Source of the DNA: an uncultured Bacilli bacterium
Lineage (GTDB): Bacteria > Bacillota_I > Bacilli_A > RF39 > UBA660
Length of the DNA: 64,000 bases
Direction of reading: 5' to 3'
Assembly (NCBI GenBank): GCA_934182615.1
Contig: CAKPRO010000001.1
Location: 62,001 to 126,000 of the forward strand
Of the stretch, positions 27,588-36,789 are shown one piece after another. Every line of letters begins with the position of its first letter. The first letter of the stretch is position 1. The translations under genes and the position numbers were made by a program. Below the pieces are notes generated by a model. It did not search any database. It was given only the letters and a program-made list of their open reading frames with translations, and had not been told where the DNA came from.

Positions 27588-29042
27588 CTATATCAAAGCC
27601 ATTACAAGTAATACAAGTATTACAATTAATAATAGCATTAATACAAATCTCCAAATATACTTAACCCATGAAGTATATGGAACATCTAAGTATTTAAGAG
27701 CCACAATTAAAAGAAAACTTGTAGGTCCTATAATACCAACTATACCATAAATACTTTGGAAAGTCATAGCATAAGTAGCTAACATAGACTCATCACTAAC
27801 TGCACTAATTAAAGGTGAATAAACACCAGCAACAGTATAATATAAGTCAGAATGAAGTAAACTACCAATTGCAGAAATAATACTAGCAGTAACCAAATTA
27901 ATTCCTAATTTAGACTCAGAAACCCAAGTAATAATAGTAGAAATAAAACTATGGTTATAAGTGGAAACTAGTATAGCATAAGTAAGAATAACTAAGAAAA
28001 CAGTGCCAACCATTTTTTTAGATCCATTAACAAAATTATGAACAGTTTCATCAAATTTAATTTTATAAACAAATTTAATAATTAAAGTAAATAAAATTAA
28101 AGTAATGATAATTGACATATAAGAACCTAAACCAGCCCAGTTACCAAATGCATACATATTACCAGAAACAATATTAGAGAAAATAGTAAACTCTCCAATC
28201 TTAATTCCAAGTAACCATTCATTAAACTTATCAAAGCATTTAATACCAAATAAAGTGTTCCAAGGTAAATATCCTAAAATAAGAATAACTAATATAACTG
28301 ATAACATAACAATAATAGGCCATGTTTTAATATTTTTATAGTCACCCTTAACTTCAGAAACACTAACTTCATTACTTTCATTTAGTTCATACTTAACTTT
28401 TTTATCATTAACATTCTTAATATGTTTTTTAATAAAGAATATAAGTAATGCAATACCTAATACTAATAAAATTAATTTAGGTAATAAAAGTGAAGTATTA
28501 CTAATATTAGTCATTTTCTCTATAGTAGTAGCACTATATCCATAATAACTATTAGGATCTCTAAAAGTAACAAATACGCCACCAATAAATCCTACTAGCA
28601 TAGATACAACAGTAGAACTAATAGCCACTAATTTGTCATAACCAAGTAACATAATAATAGCTATAACAAATGGTACAAATACTAATAGAACATTAACAAG
28701 TCCAGTAACTGAAGTAAGTACTGCAAATAAAGCAGTAACAATAAATACAAATAATTCACTATGTCCTTTTACTTTTTGAGCAATATTATCAACTAATTTC
28801 TTATAAGCAGGAACTTCATTAAGAACACCATAAAAAGCTCCAAGTACTAATAGATAAACTACAGTATCAAAGAAATAATAGAATGATTGAACAAAATTAA
28901 TAAGAACATCACCTAGTGCAATCATAGTATATTTACCTTCTAATGCTGGAACAAAATATCCAAGTATAGCAAGAATACCATCTACTGCAAGTAATGCTCC
29001 TAACACAATTAAAATAACTTTAAATAAACTATGCTTTTTCAT
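27588..29042 (-). CDS. YfcC/DcuC-like ion-transporter superfamily membrane protein
   Basis: 484 residues with about 12 hydrophobic segments and a hydrophilic central loop (around 205-235). Repeated features such as NVLLVFVPFVIAIIMLLGYD and GSLLHSDLYYTVAGVYSPLI resemble the YfcC/DcuC/AbgT group of secondary carriers for organic anions or amino acids. Substrate unknown. The start at 29042 follows GAGGAGG by 5 bases. Flanked by terminators, so monocistronic. Confidence 0.65.
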   Translation of the reverse strand: MKKHSLFKVILIVLGALLAVDGILAILGYFVPALEGKYTMIALGDVLINFVQSFYYFFDTVVYLLVLGAFYGVLNEVPAYKKLVDNIAQKVKGHSELFVFIVTALFAVLTSVTGLVNVLLVFVPFVIAIIMLLGYDKLVAISSTVVSMLVGFIGGVFVTFRDPNSYYGYSATTIEKMTNISNTSLLLPKLILLVLGIALLIFFIKKHIKNVNDKKVKYELNESNEVSVSEVKGDYKNIKTWPIIVMLSVILVILILGYLPWNTLFGIKCFDKFNEWLLGIKIGEFTIFSNIVSGNMYAFGNWAGLGSYMSIIITLILFTLIIKFVYKIKFDETVHNFVNGSKKMVGTVFLVILTYAILVSTYNHSFISTIITWVSESKLGINLVTASIISAIGSLLHSDLYYTVAGVYSPLISAVSDESMLATYAMTFQSIYGIVGIIGPTSFLLIVALKYLDVPYTSWVKYIWRFVLMLLLIVILVLLVMALI

Positions 29043-29096
29043 ATTAACCTCCTCTAACAATAATTATATCACAAAACAAGTAAATGTAAATAAAAA

Positions 29097-29126
29097 AAAG
29101 AAAAAAACTCAAGTTTTTCCCTTATT
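29097..29126 (-). terminator. Terminator of the lysS operon
   Basis: Minus strand AAAACT-TG-AGTTTT followed by a long T-rich run. Confidence 0.55.
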
Positions 29127-29142
29127 TTTATTGGTTTTATGA

Positions 29143-30624
29143 CTATTTTCTCTCCTTCATAGTAGGAAACAAAATAACATCTCTAATAGAATCAGATTCA
29201 GTAAATAACATACATAATCTATCTATACCATATCCAATACCACCAGCAGGAGGCATACCATACTCTAATGCTTCAATAAAGTCCATATCAATATCATTAG
29301 CCTCATCATTACCAAGTTCTCTTTCTTTAATTTGATTTTCAAATCTTTCTAATTGATCAATAGGATCATTAAGTTCAGTATATGCATTAGCAAATTCCTT
29401 ACCACCAATAAACAATTCAAATCTATCTACAAATCTAGGATCCTCAGGATTCTTCTTTGTAAGTGGACTAATCTCAATCGGATGACCATATAAGAATGTA
29501 GGCTGAATTAAAGTCTCTTCAACATATTTTTCAAAAAATAAATTAACAATATGTCCAAAACTCTTTTCATGTTCCTCAACCTCGATATGATGTTCCTCTG
29601 CTAACTTAAGAGCCTCTTCAACACTCATATCTTTCTTAAAGTCAATACCAGTCTTTTCTTTAATAGCCTCAACCATACTAACTCTCTTCCATGGACCTTC
29701 TAAATTAATTTCATTACCACACCAATTAAAAGTCATTCTACCAAAAACTTCCCTAGCAATAGTTTGAAACATTCCCTCAGTCATATCCATCATACCATCT
29801 AAATTACTATAAGCAAGATATGCTTCCATTTCTGTAAATTCAGGATTATGTCTAGTATCCATACCTTCATTTCTAAATACTCTACCAATCTCATAAACAG
29901 CTTCCATTCCACCTACTAAAAGTCTCTTTAAAGGAAGCTCTAAAGCAATTCTAAGATACATATCTAAATCTTGTGCATTATGATGAGTACAGAAAGGTCT
30001 AGCACTAGCACCAGTAAGTAAAGTAGTAAGTACTGGAGTTTCAACTTCAACAAAACCTAATCCATCCATATAATTTTGAATACATCTAATGATTTTAGGT
30101 CTAAGAAAAGCCGTCTTCTTAGAATCCTCATTCATAATTAAATCAACATATCTTCTTCTATATCTTTCTTCAATATCAGTAAGACCATGGAATTTTTCAG
30201 GTAAAGGTCTAAGTGCCTTAACTAAATGAGTATATTCTAAACATTTAACAGTAAGTTCTCCAGTCTTAGTTTTCATAACCTTACCAGTAACACCAACAAT
30301 ATCTCCAATATCAGCAGTCTTAAATAAATTATAAGTTTCTTCTCCTACATCATTAATAGAAATATATACTTGCATCTTACCAGTCTTATCTTGAATACTA
30401 AAGAAAGAAGCCTTTCCCATCTTTCTAATAAACATAATTCTACCAGCAATAGTAACTTTATCTTCTAAATTTTCTAATTCATCATGTTCATATTTACTAT
30501 ATTGCTCTCTAATATCTTCAGATGTATGTGTCCTATCAAACCTATGTCCAAAAGGATCCATCCCCATTTCTCTTATTCTATTTGCCTTTTCTATTCTAAC
30601 TAATTCTTGATCAGTTCTTTCCAT
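29143..30624 (-). CDS. lysS: Lysyl-tRNA synthetase, class II
   Basis: 493 residues. An OB-fold anticodon domain (about 50-150), then class II motif 2 (FRNEGMDTRHNPEFTEMEAY) and motif 3 (GIGYGIDRLCMLFT). Charges tRNA-Lys. The start at 30624 is chosen because GAGAGG lies 10 bases upstream; the ATG three codons earlier overlaps the stop of the RDD gene and sits on top of that site. It closes a dusB-RDD-lysS unit; dusB followed by lysS is a familiar Bacilli order. Confidence 0.96.
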   Translation of the reverse strand: MERTDQELVRIEKANRIREMGMDPFGHRFDRTHTSEDIREQYSKYEHDELENLEDKVTIAGRIMFIRKMGKASFFSIQDKTGKMQVYISINDVGEETYNLFKTADIGDIVGVTGKVMKTKTGELTVKCLEYTHLVKALRPLPEKFHGLTDIEERYRRRYVDLIMNEDSKKTAFLRPKIIRCIQNYMDGLGFVEVETPVLTTLLTGASARPFCTHHNAQDLDMYLRIALELPLKRLLVGGMEAVYEIGRVFRNEGMDTRHNPEFTEMEAYLAYSNLDGMMDMTEGMFQTIAREVFGRMTFNWCGNEINLEGPWKRVSMVEAIKEKTGIDFKKDMSVEEALKLAEEHHIEVEEHEKSFGHIVNLFFEKYVEETLIQPTFLYGHPIEISPLTKKNPEDPRFVDRFELFIGGKEFANAYTELNDPIDQLERFENQIKERELGNDEANDIDMDFIEALEYGMPPAGGIGYGIDRLCMLFTESDSIRDVILFPTMKERK

Positions 30625-30629
30625 TTTTA

Positions 30630-31211
30630 TCATTCCTCTCTTATCACATTAGTCTTAGCAATAATATCATGAAGTCCTCTGCCATCCTTCTTATATAACA
30701 TCATAAGAATACTAATGATAATAATCATACTCTCAATAGCAGATATTACACTAACACTATAATTAAACTTTTCCATATCTAAAAAGTTTATACTTATCGT
30801 ACTATATAAAGTTGTAACAATACCATATATTAATAATCCTCTAATAACCATATTCCAAATACTAGGTCTCTCACCCTTATCATTAACAACTTTAATCTTA
30901 AGTAATTTCTTACCCAAAGTTTGTCCTTTATTAAAGTAAGCAAAAACAATATAATAGCCAATGAATACAACAGAGGTTGCAACATTGACTGGAAGTTTCC
31001 GTTTAGTAAGCTCATAATTAAGTGGCATTACCTTTTCAGTATATTCCTCCACAGTAATATTTCCCTCTTTATAATCATTCATTACATCATTAATTTCCTT
31101 AGTAAGATCACTACCAATATTAACACTAGCAGTAATTCCCATAAGTACTATCGTAATAATAAAGTAATCAATTAAATATGCAAATATTCTCTTAAAAAAA
31201 TCCGCTTTCAT
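30630..31211 (-). CDS. RDD-family membrane protein
   Basis: 193 residues with four membrane segments. RDD-type signature: an N-terminal FFKRIFAYLIDYFIITIVL segment, with the Arg and Asp pair, and FNKGQTLGKKLLKIKVVN in the middle. RDD proteins have been linked to ion or osmolyte transport; function here is unknown. ATG 31211 has AGGTGA upstream. It ends in TGA, 3 bases before lysS. Confidence 0.85.
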   Translation of the reverse strand: MKADFFKRIFAYLIDYFIITIVLMGITASVNIGSDLTKEINDVMNDYKEGNITVEEYTEKVMPLNYELTKRKLPVNVATSVVFIGYYIVFAYFNKGQTLGKKLLKIKVVNDKGERPSIWNMVIRGLLIYGIVTTLYSTISINFLDMEKFNYSVSVISAIESMIIIISILMMLYKKDGRGLHDIIAKTNVIREE

Positions 31212-31231
31212 AAAAATCACCTATACACATA

Positions 31232-32215
31232 TTATATACTATTTTCCAATTTTTTCAAATAGTTATTTAATATTTTCTCGATATCTTCTCTACTAGTAGC
31301 CTTAAATATAGCATTCTTAACTTCCTGACTACCATTCATTCCCTTCAAATACCAAGCAATATGACTTCTCATCTCTAATACTGCTACCTTCTCAGGTTTA
31401 ATCTTCATCAAATAATCCATATGATGAAAACACATATCAATTCTTTCCTTATAACTAGGCTTATCAATAATAGTACCATCATCAAAATAAGTAACAAGTT
31501 CTTTAATTAACCAAGGATTACCTAAAACTCCTCTACCAATCATAATAGCATCACAACCAGTATAAGAAAACATTCTTTTAGCACTTTCAATATCCTTAAT
31601 ATCACCATTACCAATAACAGGTATATTAACGCTTTCCTTAACAGCTTTAATAATATCTAAATTAACAGTCCCAGAGTATCCCTGACTCCTAGTTCTACCA
31701 TGAACACAAATAGCAGATGCCCCAGCCTTTTCTACTATTTTAGCCACTTCAACAGCATTTATACTATTATTATCCCATCCACTTCTAATTTTAACAGTAA
31801 CAGGAACACTAACACTCTTAACAACAGCACTAACAATTTCATATATCTTTTCAGGATTCTTAAGAAGAGCAGCTCCTGCTTGTGACTTAATAGCAACTTT
31901 AGGTACAGGACATCCCATATTAATATCAATAATATCAGGATGCATAATATCTTCAACCATTTTAGCAGCCTCTACAAAAGTATCCAAATCACTACCAAAT
32001 ATTTGCTGAACTATTGGTCTCTCACATTCCTCAAAATATAACATATCTTTAGTTTTCTTACTATCATAAACAAGTCCCTTATCACTAACCATTTCAGCAT
32101 AGATAAGACCACACCCCATTTCTTTAATAATCTTTCTAAAAGCACTATTACATACCCCTGCCATTGGAGCTAAAACAATATTATTTTTAATAGTAACATT
32201 ACCAATTTTAAACAT
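31232..32215 (-). CDS. dusB: tRNA-dihydrouridine synthase
   Basis: 327 residues. FMN-binding TIM barrel: NIVLAPMAGVCNSAFRKI, the block DIINMGCPVPKV with catalytic Cys, AGAALLKNPEKIYEIV, VKIRSGWD, and CVHGRTRSQGYSG. It reduces uridine to dihydrouridine in tRNA. The start at 32215 (MFKIGNV) has a GGTGAT site; the 12 extra upstream codons do not resemble the family. The dusB-lysS neighbourhood supports DusB. Confidence 0.92.
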   Translation of the reverse strand: MFKIGNVTIKNNIVLAPMAGVCNSAFRKIIKEMGCGLIYAEMVSDKGLVYDSKKTKDMLYFEECERPIVQQIFGSDLDTFVEAAKMVEDIMHPDIIDINMGCPVPKVAIKSQAGAALLKNPEKIYEIVSAVVKSVSVPVTVKIRSGWDNNSINAVEVAKIVEKAGASAICVHGRTRSQGYSGTVNLDIIKAVKESVNIPVIGNGDIKDIESAKRMFSYTGCDAIMIGRGVLGNPWLIKELVTYFDDGTIIDKPSYKERIDMCFHHMDYLMKIKPEKVAVLEMRSHIAWYLKGMNGSQEVKNAIFKATSREDIEKILNNYLKKLENSI

Positions 32216-32261
32216 AAAATCACCACTTGTATGTATTTTATCACATAACAAAGAAAAATAA

Positions 32262-32290
32262 AAGAAAAATTAAGTATTTTACTACTTAAT
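32262..32290 (-). terminator. Terminator of the rpiB-ywzB unit
   Basis: Minus strand ATTAAGTA-GTAAAA-TACTTAAT then T-rich. Confidence 0.75.
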
Positions 32291-32470
32291 AATATTTAAA
32301 AAATCATACAAAAAATTACATACCAAATATGATAAAGAGAACATAACTAAAATATAAAATATTCTAGCTTGAAAAACCTTATTTTTCTTGAATATACTAT
32401 TAAAGTTAACACTATCCATAGTATAAATAACTAAAGGTAAAACAAATAAATATAAAACAAATTTATTCAT
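32282..32470 (-). CDS. DUF1146 (YwzB-like) small membrane protein
   Basis: 62 residues with two membrane helices (about 3-17 and 37-58) joined by DSVNFNSIFKKNKVFQAR. This loop and the second helix fit the DUF1146/YwzB family, which in Bacillus lies beside the mbl/spoIIID region. It starts inside the end of rpiB (ATG 32470, AAGGAA upstream). Function unknown. Confidence 0.7.
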   Translation of the reverse strand: MNKFVLYLFVLPLVIYTMDSVNFNSIFKKNKVFQARIFYILVMFSLSYLVCNFLYDFLNIIK

Positions 32471-32912
32471 TTTCAATTTCCTTAATCATATTATTTCTTC
32501 TAATATATTTACTAACATTAGAAAAAGGTGTTTCAATAAAATTATTAACTATCTTTTTCATAACTTCATGATCAACTTCTTCACTCATAGCAATAACATT
32601 AGCATTATTATGACTTCTACATAAAATAGCTTCACTCTCATTAGATACTTTAGCACAGTATACACCTTTCATTTTATTCAAAACAATACTCATTCCAATA
32701 CCAGTACCACAAATAGCAATACCAAGATCAATTTCCTCATTTTGAATAGCTTCTCCTAATTTCTTAGCATATACAGGAAAATCAACAGACTCAGCACTAT
32801 TAGTACCAAAATCAATTACATAAATATCATTTTCATCAAAATATTCCTTCAAAAACTCTTTAGCAGTAAATCCTCTATGATCACTAGCAATACCAATTTT
32901 AATATTATTCAT
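32463..32912 (-). CDS. rpiB: Ribose-5-phosphate isomerase B
   Basis: 149 residues. IASDHRGFTAKEFL start, GICGTGIGMSIVLNKMKGVYCA (catalytic Cys in AICGTGIG) and SHNNANVIAMS, matching the RpiB/LacAB family. Interconverts ribulose- and ribose-5-phosphate in the pentose phosphate pathway. It overlaps the small membrane protein gene downstream. Confidence 0.92.
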   Translation of the reverse strand: MNNIKIGIASDHRGFTAKEFLKEYFDENDIYVIDFGTNSAESVDFPVYAKKLGEAIQNEEIDLGIAICGTGIGMSIVLNKMKGVYCAKVSNESEAILCRSHNNANVIAMSEEVDHEVMKKIVNNFIETPFSNVSKYIRRNNMIKEIENE

Positions 32913-32943
32913 AAAATCATCCTCTTTCTATAACAATTATAAC

Positions 32944-32977
32944 AAAAAAAAGAATAATTAAAATATAATTATCTCTT
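32944..32977 (-). terminator. Terminator of the mbl unit
   Basis: Minus strand GAGATAATTA-TATTT-TAATTATTC then eight T. Confidence 0.8.
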
Positions 32978-33001
32978 TTTTACATATTTTTTACATATTA
33001 A

Positions 33002-33994
33002 TTATTGTCTTTCCAACATATATAAATTATCTAATAAAATACCAGTACCTTCTGCTACACAAGTAAGTGGAGATTCCGCTGTAAATACAGGAACCTTAAG
33101 TTCTTGACTAAGAACTTGCGAAAAACCATCTACTAAAGCACCACCACCAGTAAGTACTATACCTTTATCAATAATATCCGCAGAAAGTTCTGGAGGAGTC
33201 TGTTCAAGTATACCTTTTACCGCATGAATAATAGTATATACACTTTCTCTAAGAGCTTCTTCTATTTCATCACTAGTAAGAGTAATAGTATGTGGAAGAC
33301 CAGTAACTAAATCTCTTCCTCTAACCTCCATTTTTTCATTCCTTGATCCAGGAAATACTGTACCAATAGTAATTTTAATATCTTCAGCAGTTCTTTCACC
33401 AACTAAAAGTTTATATTTATCTTTAATATATTTTACAATATCATTATCAAAAGCATTACCTGCTATTCTAATAGAAGCACTATTAACAATGCCACCTAAA
33501 GATAAAATAGCAATATCAGTAGTACCACCACCAATATCAATAACCATATTACCACTAGGTTTAGAAATATCCATTCCTGCACCAACAGCAGCCACCTTAG
33601 GCTCCTCTTCAAGAAAAACCTTTTTAGCTCCTGTTCTCTCAGCAGCTTCCTTAATAGCATTCTTTTCTACTTGTGTAATATTAGAAGGACAGCAAATAAG
33701 AATTCTAGGTCTAGAGAAAAAACTCTTACCATTAACTTTTTTAATAAAGTAATTAAGCATAACTTCTGTAGTATCATAATCCGCTATTACACCATCTTTC
33801 ATAGGTTTAATAGCCTTAACTTTCCCCGGAGTTCTACCAAGCATCTCATGAGCTTCAGTACCAACAGCCAAAGGTTTCTTCGTTTCAGCATCAATAGCAA
33901 CTACAGATGGTTCATTTAAAACAATGCCCTGACCCTTAATATAGATAAGTACATTAGCAGTTCCTAAGTCAATACCAATATCTTTGTTAAACAT
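33002..33994 (-). CDS. mbl: MreB/Mbl-type actin homologue, cell-shape determinant
   Basis: 330 residues. Actin-fold nucleotide motifs: GIDLGTANVLIYIKGQGIVL, DIGGGTTDIAILSLGG, TGGGALVDG. It directs the elongation machinery under the membrane. The symbol mbl is preferred over mreB because spoIIID lies immediately upstream, as in Bacillus (spoIIID-mbl). No mreC/mreD neighbours. Confidence 0.9.
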   Translation of the reverse strand: MFNKDIGIDLGTANVLIYIKGQGIVLNEPSVVAIDAETKKPLAVGTEAHEMLGRTPGKVKAIKPMKDGVIADYDTTEVMLNYFIKKVNGKSFFSRPRILICCPSNITQVEKNAIKEAAERTGAKKVFLEEEPKVAAVGAGMDISKPSGNMVIDIGGGTTDIAILSLGGIVNSASIRIAGNAFDNDIVKYIKDKYKLLVGERTAEDIKITIGTVFPGSRNEKMEVRGRDLVTGLPHTITLTSDEIEEALRESVYTIIHAVKGILEQTPPELSADIIDKGIVLTGGGALVDGFSQVLSQELKVPVFTAESPLTCVAEGTGILLDNLYMLERQ

Positions 33995-34050
33995 AAAATC
34001 ACCATCCTTATTTCCATTTTACCACAATTTAACAGTTTTTTATACAAATA

Positions 34051-34317
34051 TTACACTTTTCTTTTCAAAAACTTTCTTTTTGTCGACTCTCCTCCCTTAA
34101 TATGCTTAATATCAGCATGAAATTCCATAATACTTGACACTTTTTCATACAAATTTTTGTCAATCAAAGAAAGTCTATATCGCATATCATTATGTACAGT
34201 ACTCTTAGAAACACCAAATACTAAAGAAGCATCCCTAACCGTTTTATCATTAATAATAATATACTTTGCCTCGTCAATTACTCTATTATATATTCTATTA
34301 TTCATATATTCACCCAT
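34051..34317 (-). CDS. spoIIID: SpoIIID, mother-cell sporulation transcription regulator
   Basis: 88 residues. Helix-turn-helix TVRDASLVFGVSKSTVHNDM is close to Bacillus SpoIIID (TVRVIAKEFGVSKSTVHKDL). The start at 34317 is kept because MGEYMNNR aligns with MHDYIKER, although only the second in-frame ATG at 34305 has a GGTGA near it. SpoIIID activates and represses sigma-E genes in the mother cell. Context spoIID-spoIIQ-spoIIID-mbl is conserved. Confidence 0.9.
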   Translation of the reverse strand: MGEYMNNRIYNRVIDEAKYIIINDKTVRDASLVFGVSKSTVHNDMRYRLSLIDKNLYEKVSSIMEFHADIKHIKGGESTKRKFLKRKV

Positions 34318-34361
34318 AGTATTATATTAAATAAAGAATATATTTATGAAAAAAGATAAAA

Positions 34362-35006
34362 CTATAATTCATCTAAAGATTTATTATAGAATTCTTCAGG
34401 ATTAACAATTTTACCTTTATGATATAATTCAAAATGTAAATGATTACCCATATCTTTCTCTATATTAGATAATCCACTTTTAGCAATAATTTGTCCCTGA
34501 ATAACTTTATCATCCTTACTAACAATAACATCAGATAAACTTTGATATACACTAATTAGATCATTATTATGTCTAATCTCAATAGTAGTACCCATAATAT
34601 CATTATTTTCAACCGAAATAACAGTACCATCTAAAATACTAATAACATCAAAAACATTCTCACTAGCATAATCAACACCCGAATTTTGCATATAAGTATT
34701 CTCATAGAATATAATAGCTTTCTCCTGATTATCAGTAGAATCCTTATAATCATAGAAAGATTTAGCTATCTTAACATCATCACTAAGATATGGCTTAACT
34801 ATAGTATTATTAGTACTAACTACTGGAATATCCCTATTAGTCCCCTCAGTAATCTCACCATCAACATATTTAATATTATTATCTTTCTTAGAAAACAATA
34901 AATTATTAGCAAAATTACCTACAAAAAACATACTAAATAAAAATGCCAATACCAAAGTACCATATATTACAGGTACAAAAAATGATTTAATTCTTCTATT
35001 TCTCAT
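34362..35006 (-). CDS. spoIIQ: SpoIIQ, forespore engulfment protein with degenerate LytM domain
   Basis: 214 residues. Membrane helix (about 10-33), then a LytM/M23 fold (about 105-205). The first zinc motif HxGxD reads NSGVDYA (Asn108 for His), while the second, NHLHFEL (His189, His191), is intact. Bacillus SpoIIQ likewise lost this histidine; clostridial SpoIIQ kept it. So it is probably a structural partner of SpoIIIAH in the mother cell-forespore channel. ATG 35006 follows AGAGGTGATA. Confidence 0.85.
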   Translation of the reverse strand: MRNRRIKSFFVPVIYGTLVLAFLFSMFFVGNFANNLLFSKKDNNIKYVDGEITEGTNRDIPVVSTNNTIVKPYLSDDVKIAKSFYDYKDSTDNQEKAIIFYENTYMQNSGVDYASENVFDVISILDGTVISVENNDIMGTTIEIRHNNDLISVYQSLSDVIVSKDDKVIQGQIIAKSGLSNIEKDMGNHLHFELYHKGKIVNPEEFYNKSLDEL

Positions 35007-35053
35007 CTTATCACCTCTAATATAATTGTTTCCTAAAACCAAAATAATATACA

Positions 35054-35980
35054 TTAATTTTCCATTTTTTTAATCTCAGTACCAGAATAATAATATTTCA
35101 AAATATCTTTATAACTATAACCTTCTTGTGCCATACCAAGAGCACCATATTGACTCATACCAACACCATGACCATATCCAATAGTAGAAATAATAATCTT
35201 ATCACCTTCTTTTTTTAAAGAAAAATCAAGCGATCTAAGTCCTAATTTATCATATAAACTTTTCCCAGTAAATTCCTTACCATTAATACTAAGCGTAACA
35301 ATTCTATTAGTACTACTCCTCTTAAGAACTTTAAAATCAAAAGAATCACTATAAGAAAGACCTAACTTTTTATAAAAAGAATTAATATCCATTGAAGTAT
35401 TACTTCTAAATGCCGAACTAGTCTTTTCATCCCAAGAAGATTTAACACTTTTTAAATATGGCAAATCAACATCAAAAACTAAAGAAGCCGTTTCAGTATA
35501 CCCATTACTAGTAGAAAAAAACAAAGCATCAATTACTTCACCATCATATTCTAAATATTCCATACTCGTTTCATTAACCACTTCTCTAAGTTTATTAATA
35601 TTATTAATATAATCATCACCCCAAGCATCTTTTAAATAATTATCATCTAAATAAACCTGATTCATAATAGAATCAACAACATCATAATCATTATCTTTAT
35701 TATACTCCATTCTTTTAAAAGCATAACTTCTAGCCGCCACTGCTTGAGCTTTAAAAGCCTCTTTTTCAAAATAAATAGGCATTTCACCCGCTAAAACACC
35801 AACAATATATTCTTCAAAAGGAATAGAATCAATATTTCCCGTACTCATTCTTTTAACTCTAATAATAGTATTGGACATATATTTAATTTTTATTTCTTCT
35901 TTTTCATCTATTTTATAAAAATTAACAATCAAAAAAGGAATAAAAATAACAATAACAGTAATAAAAATAATCTTTTTCAT
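35054..35980 (-). CDS. spoIID: SpoIID, engulfment lytic transglycosylase
   Basis: 308 residues. N-terminal membrane anchor, then the SpoIID/LytB domain: PFEEYIVGVLAGEMPIYFEKEA (catalytic Glu in GEMP), KAQAVAARSYAFKR, FFSTSNGYTETA and GYGHGVGMSQYGALGMA. It cuts glycan strands during engulfment together with SpoIIP and SpoIIM, neither of which is here. spoIIQ begins immediately after it. Confidence 0.93.
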   Translation of the reverse strand: MKKIIFITVIVIFIPFLIVNFYKIDEKEEIKIKYMSNTIIRVKRMSTGNIDSIPFEEYIVGVLAGEMPIYFEKEAFKAQAVAARSYAFKRMEYNKDNDYDVVDSIMNQVYLDDNYLKDAWGDDYINNINKLREVVNETSMEYLEYDGEVIDALFFSTSNGYTETASLVFDVDLPYLKSVKSSWDEKTSSAFRSNTSMDINSFYKKLGLSYSDSFDFKVLKRSSTNRIVTLSINGKEFTGKSLYDKLGLRSLDFSLKKEGDKIIISTIGYGHGVGMSQYGALGMAQEGYSYKDILKYYYSGTEIKKMEN

Positions 35981-36034
35981 ATCATAACCTCTATCTAATT
36001 ATATGACATAGAAAAAGAAAAAACTGTCAAAAAA

Positions 36035-36062
36035 AGAAATGATATTATCTACCATTTCTTAA
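36035..36062 (-). terminator. Terminator of the 3D-domain protein gene
   Basis: AGAAATG / CATTTCT stem overlapping the stop codon, followed by seven T on the minus strand. Confidence 0.75.
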
Positions 36063-36749
36063 CATTTCAAATTTAACATTAGAAGTAAGTCCTATAATAT
36101 CAGGATCCTTTTCATTAATAAAGGCCAAATCAAATAAAGTACCTCTATTAAAACCAACATTACCACCTCTATCAAGAACAATTCCTATAAAATCATCCAT
36201 ACCAGGAACATTACTAATTCTAAAAATAGAATAGAATGGAAATGATGGATCTGCTGCTAAAATTCTAACAGTACCAAATTCATTATCATCATAATACATA
36301 GATTCATTTAAATTATGACCTGCAGCTGTATAACCAGAACAACCATAACAATTAGCACCATACCCAGTTAAATTACCAACTACAGTATCAAGTACCTCTC
36401 TATCATAAAATAAACCTGAAGAACTAGGAGTAGTCGGAGTCTCAGGAACAACCGGTGTCGTATCAACAACAGGTTCTTCAGTAACTTCCTCTTTAACCTC
36501 TTCTTCTTTTATTTCTTCTTTTTCAGTATCATCATCCAAAGGAACAACAACACTAGTATCAACAGAACTAAGAAGCAATTCTTCACTTTTAAATAAAGTC
36601 ATTGTCTTATCTGCCATTTTGTCAAAATTATTATTACCAATAGTTATATTTTGATTATTAGCACCACCTGAAAAAACAAGTGTCAAAAATAAAGTAACTA
36701 CTAATAACTGTGAAGAAATAGTTATAACCTTAACAGTTACATTCTTCAT
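36045..36749 (-). CDS. 3D-domain cell-wall protein (YabE/YuiC-like)
   Basis: 234 residues: signal or anchor helix (about 5-28), a charged linker of Glu/Lys/Val and Pro/Thr repeats (about 75-115), and a C-terminal 3D domain with LTGYGANCYGCSGYTAAG, RILAADPSFPFYSIFRI, IVLDRGG and LFDLAF, which supply the three aspartates. Related domains cleave peptidoglycan glycan strands (YabE, MltA-like). Downstream of tatD, as yabE is in Bacillus. The NCYGC pair may form a disulfide. ATG 36749 has GAGGTGA. Confidence 0.8.
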   Translation of the reverse strand: MKNVTVKVITISSQLLVVTLFLTLVFSGGANNQNITIGNNNFDKMADKTMTLFKSEELLLSSVDTSVVVPLDDDTEKEEIKEEEVKEEVTEEPVVDTTPVVPETPTTPSSSGLFYDREVLDTVVGNLTGYGANCYGCSGYTAAGHNLNESMYYDDNEFGTVRILAADPSFPFYSIFRISNVPGMDDFIGIVLDRGGNVGFNRGTLFDLAFINEKDPDIIGLTSNVKFEMLRNGR

Positions 36750-36789
36750 TAATCTCACCTCATTAATATTTTAGAACATATTAATTGTA

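Noticed and set aside
27588..29042. Second AbgT transporter
   Set aside because: It lacks the AbgT blocks seen in the 19586 protein; the looser YfcC/DcuC-like label is safer.
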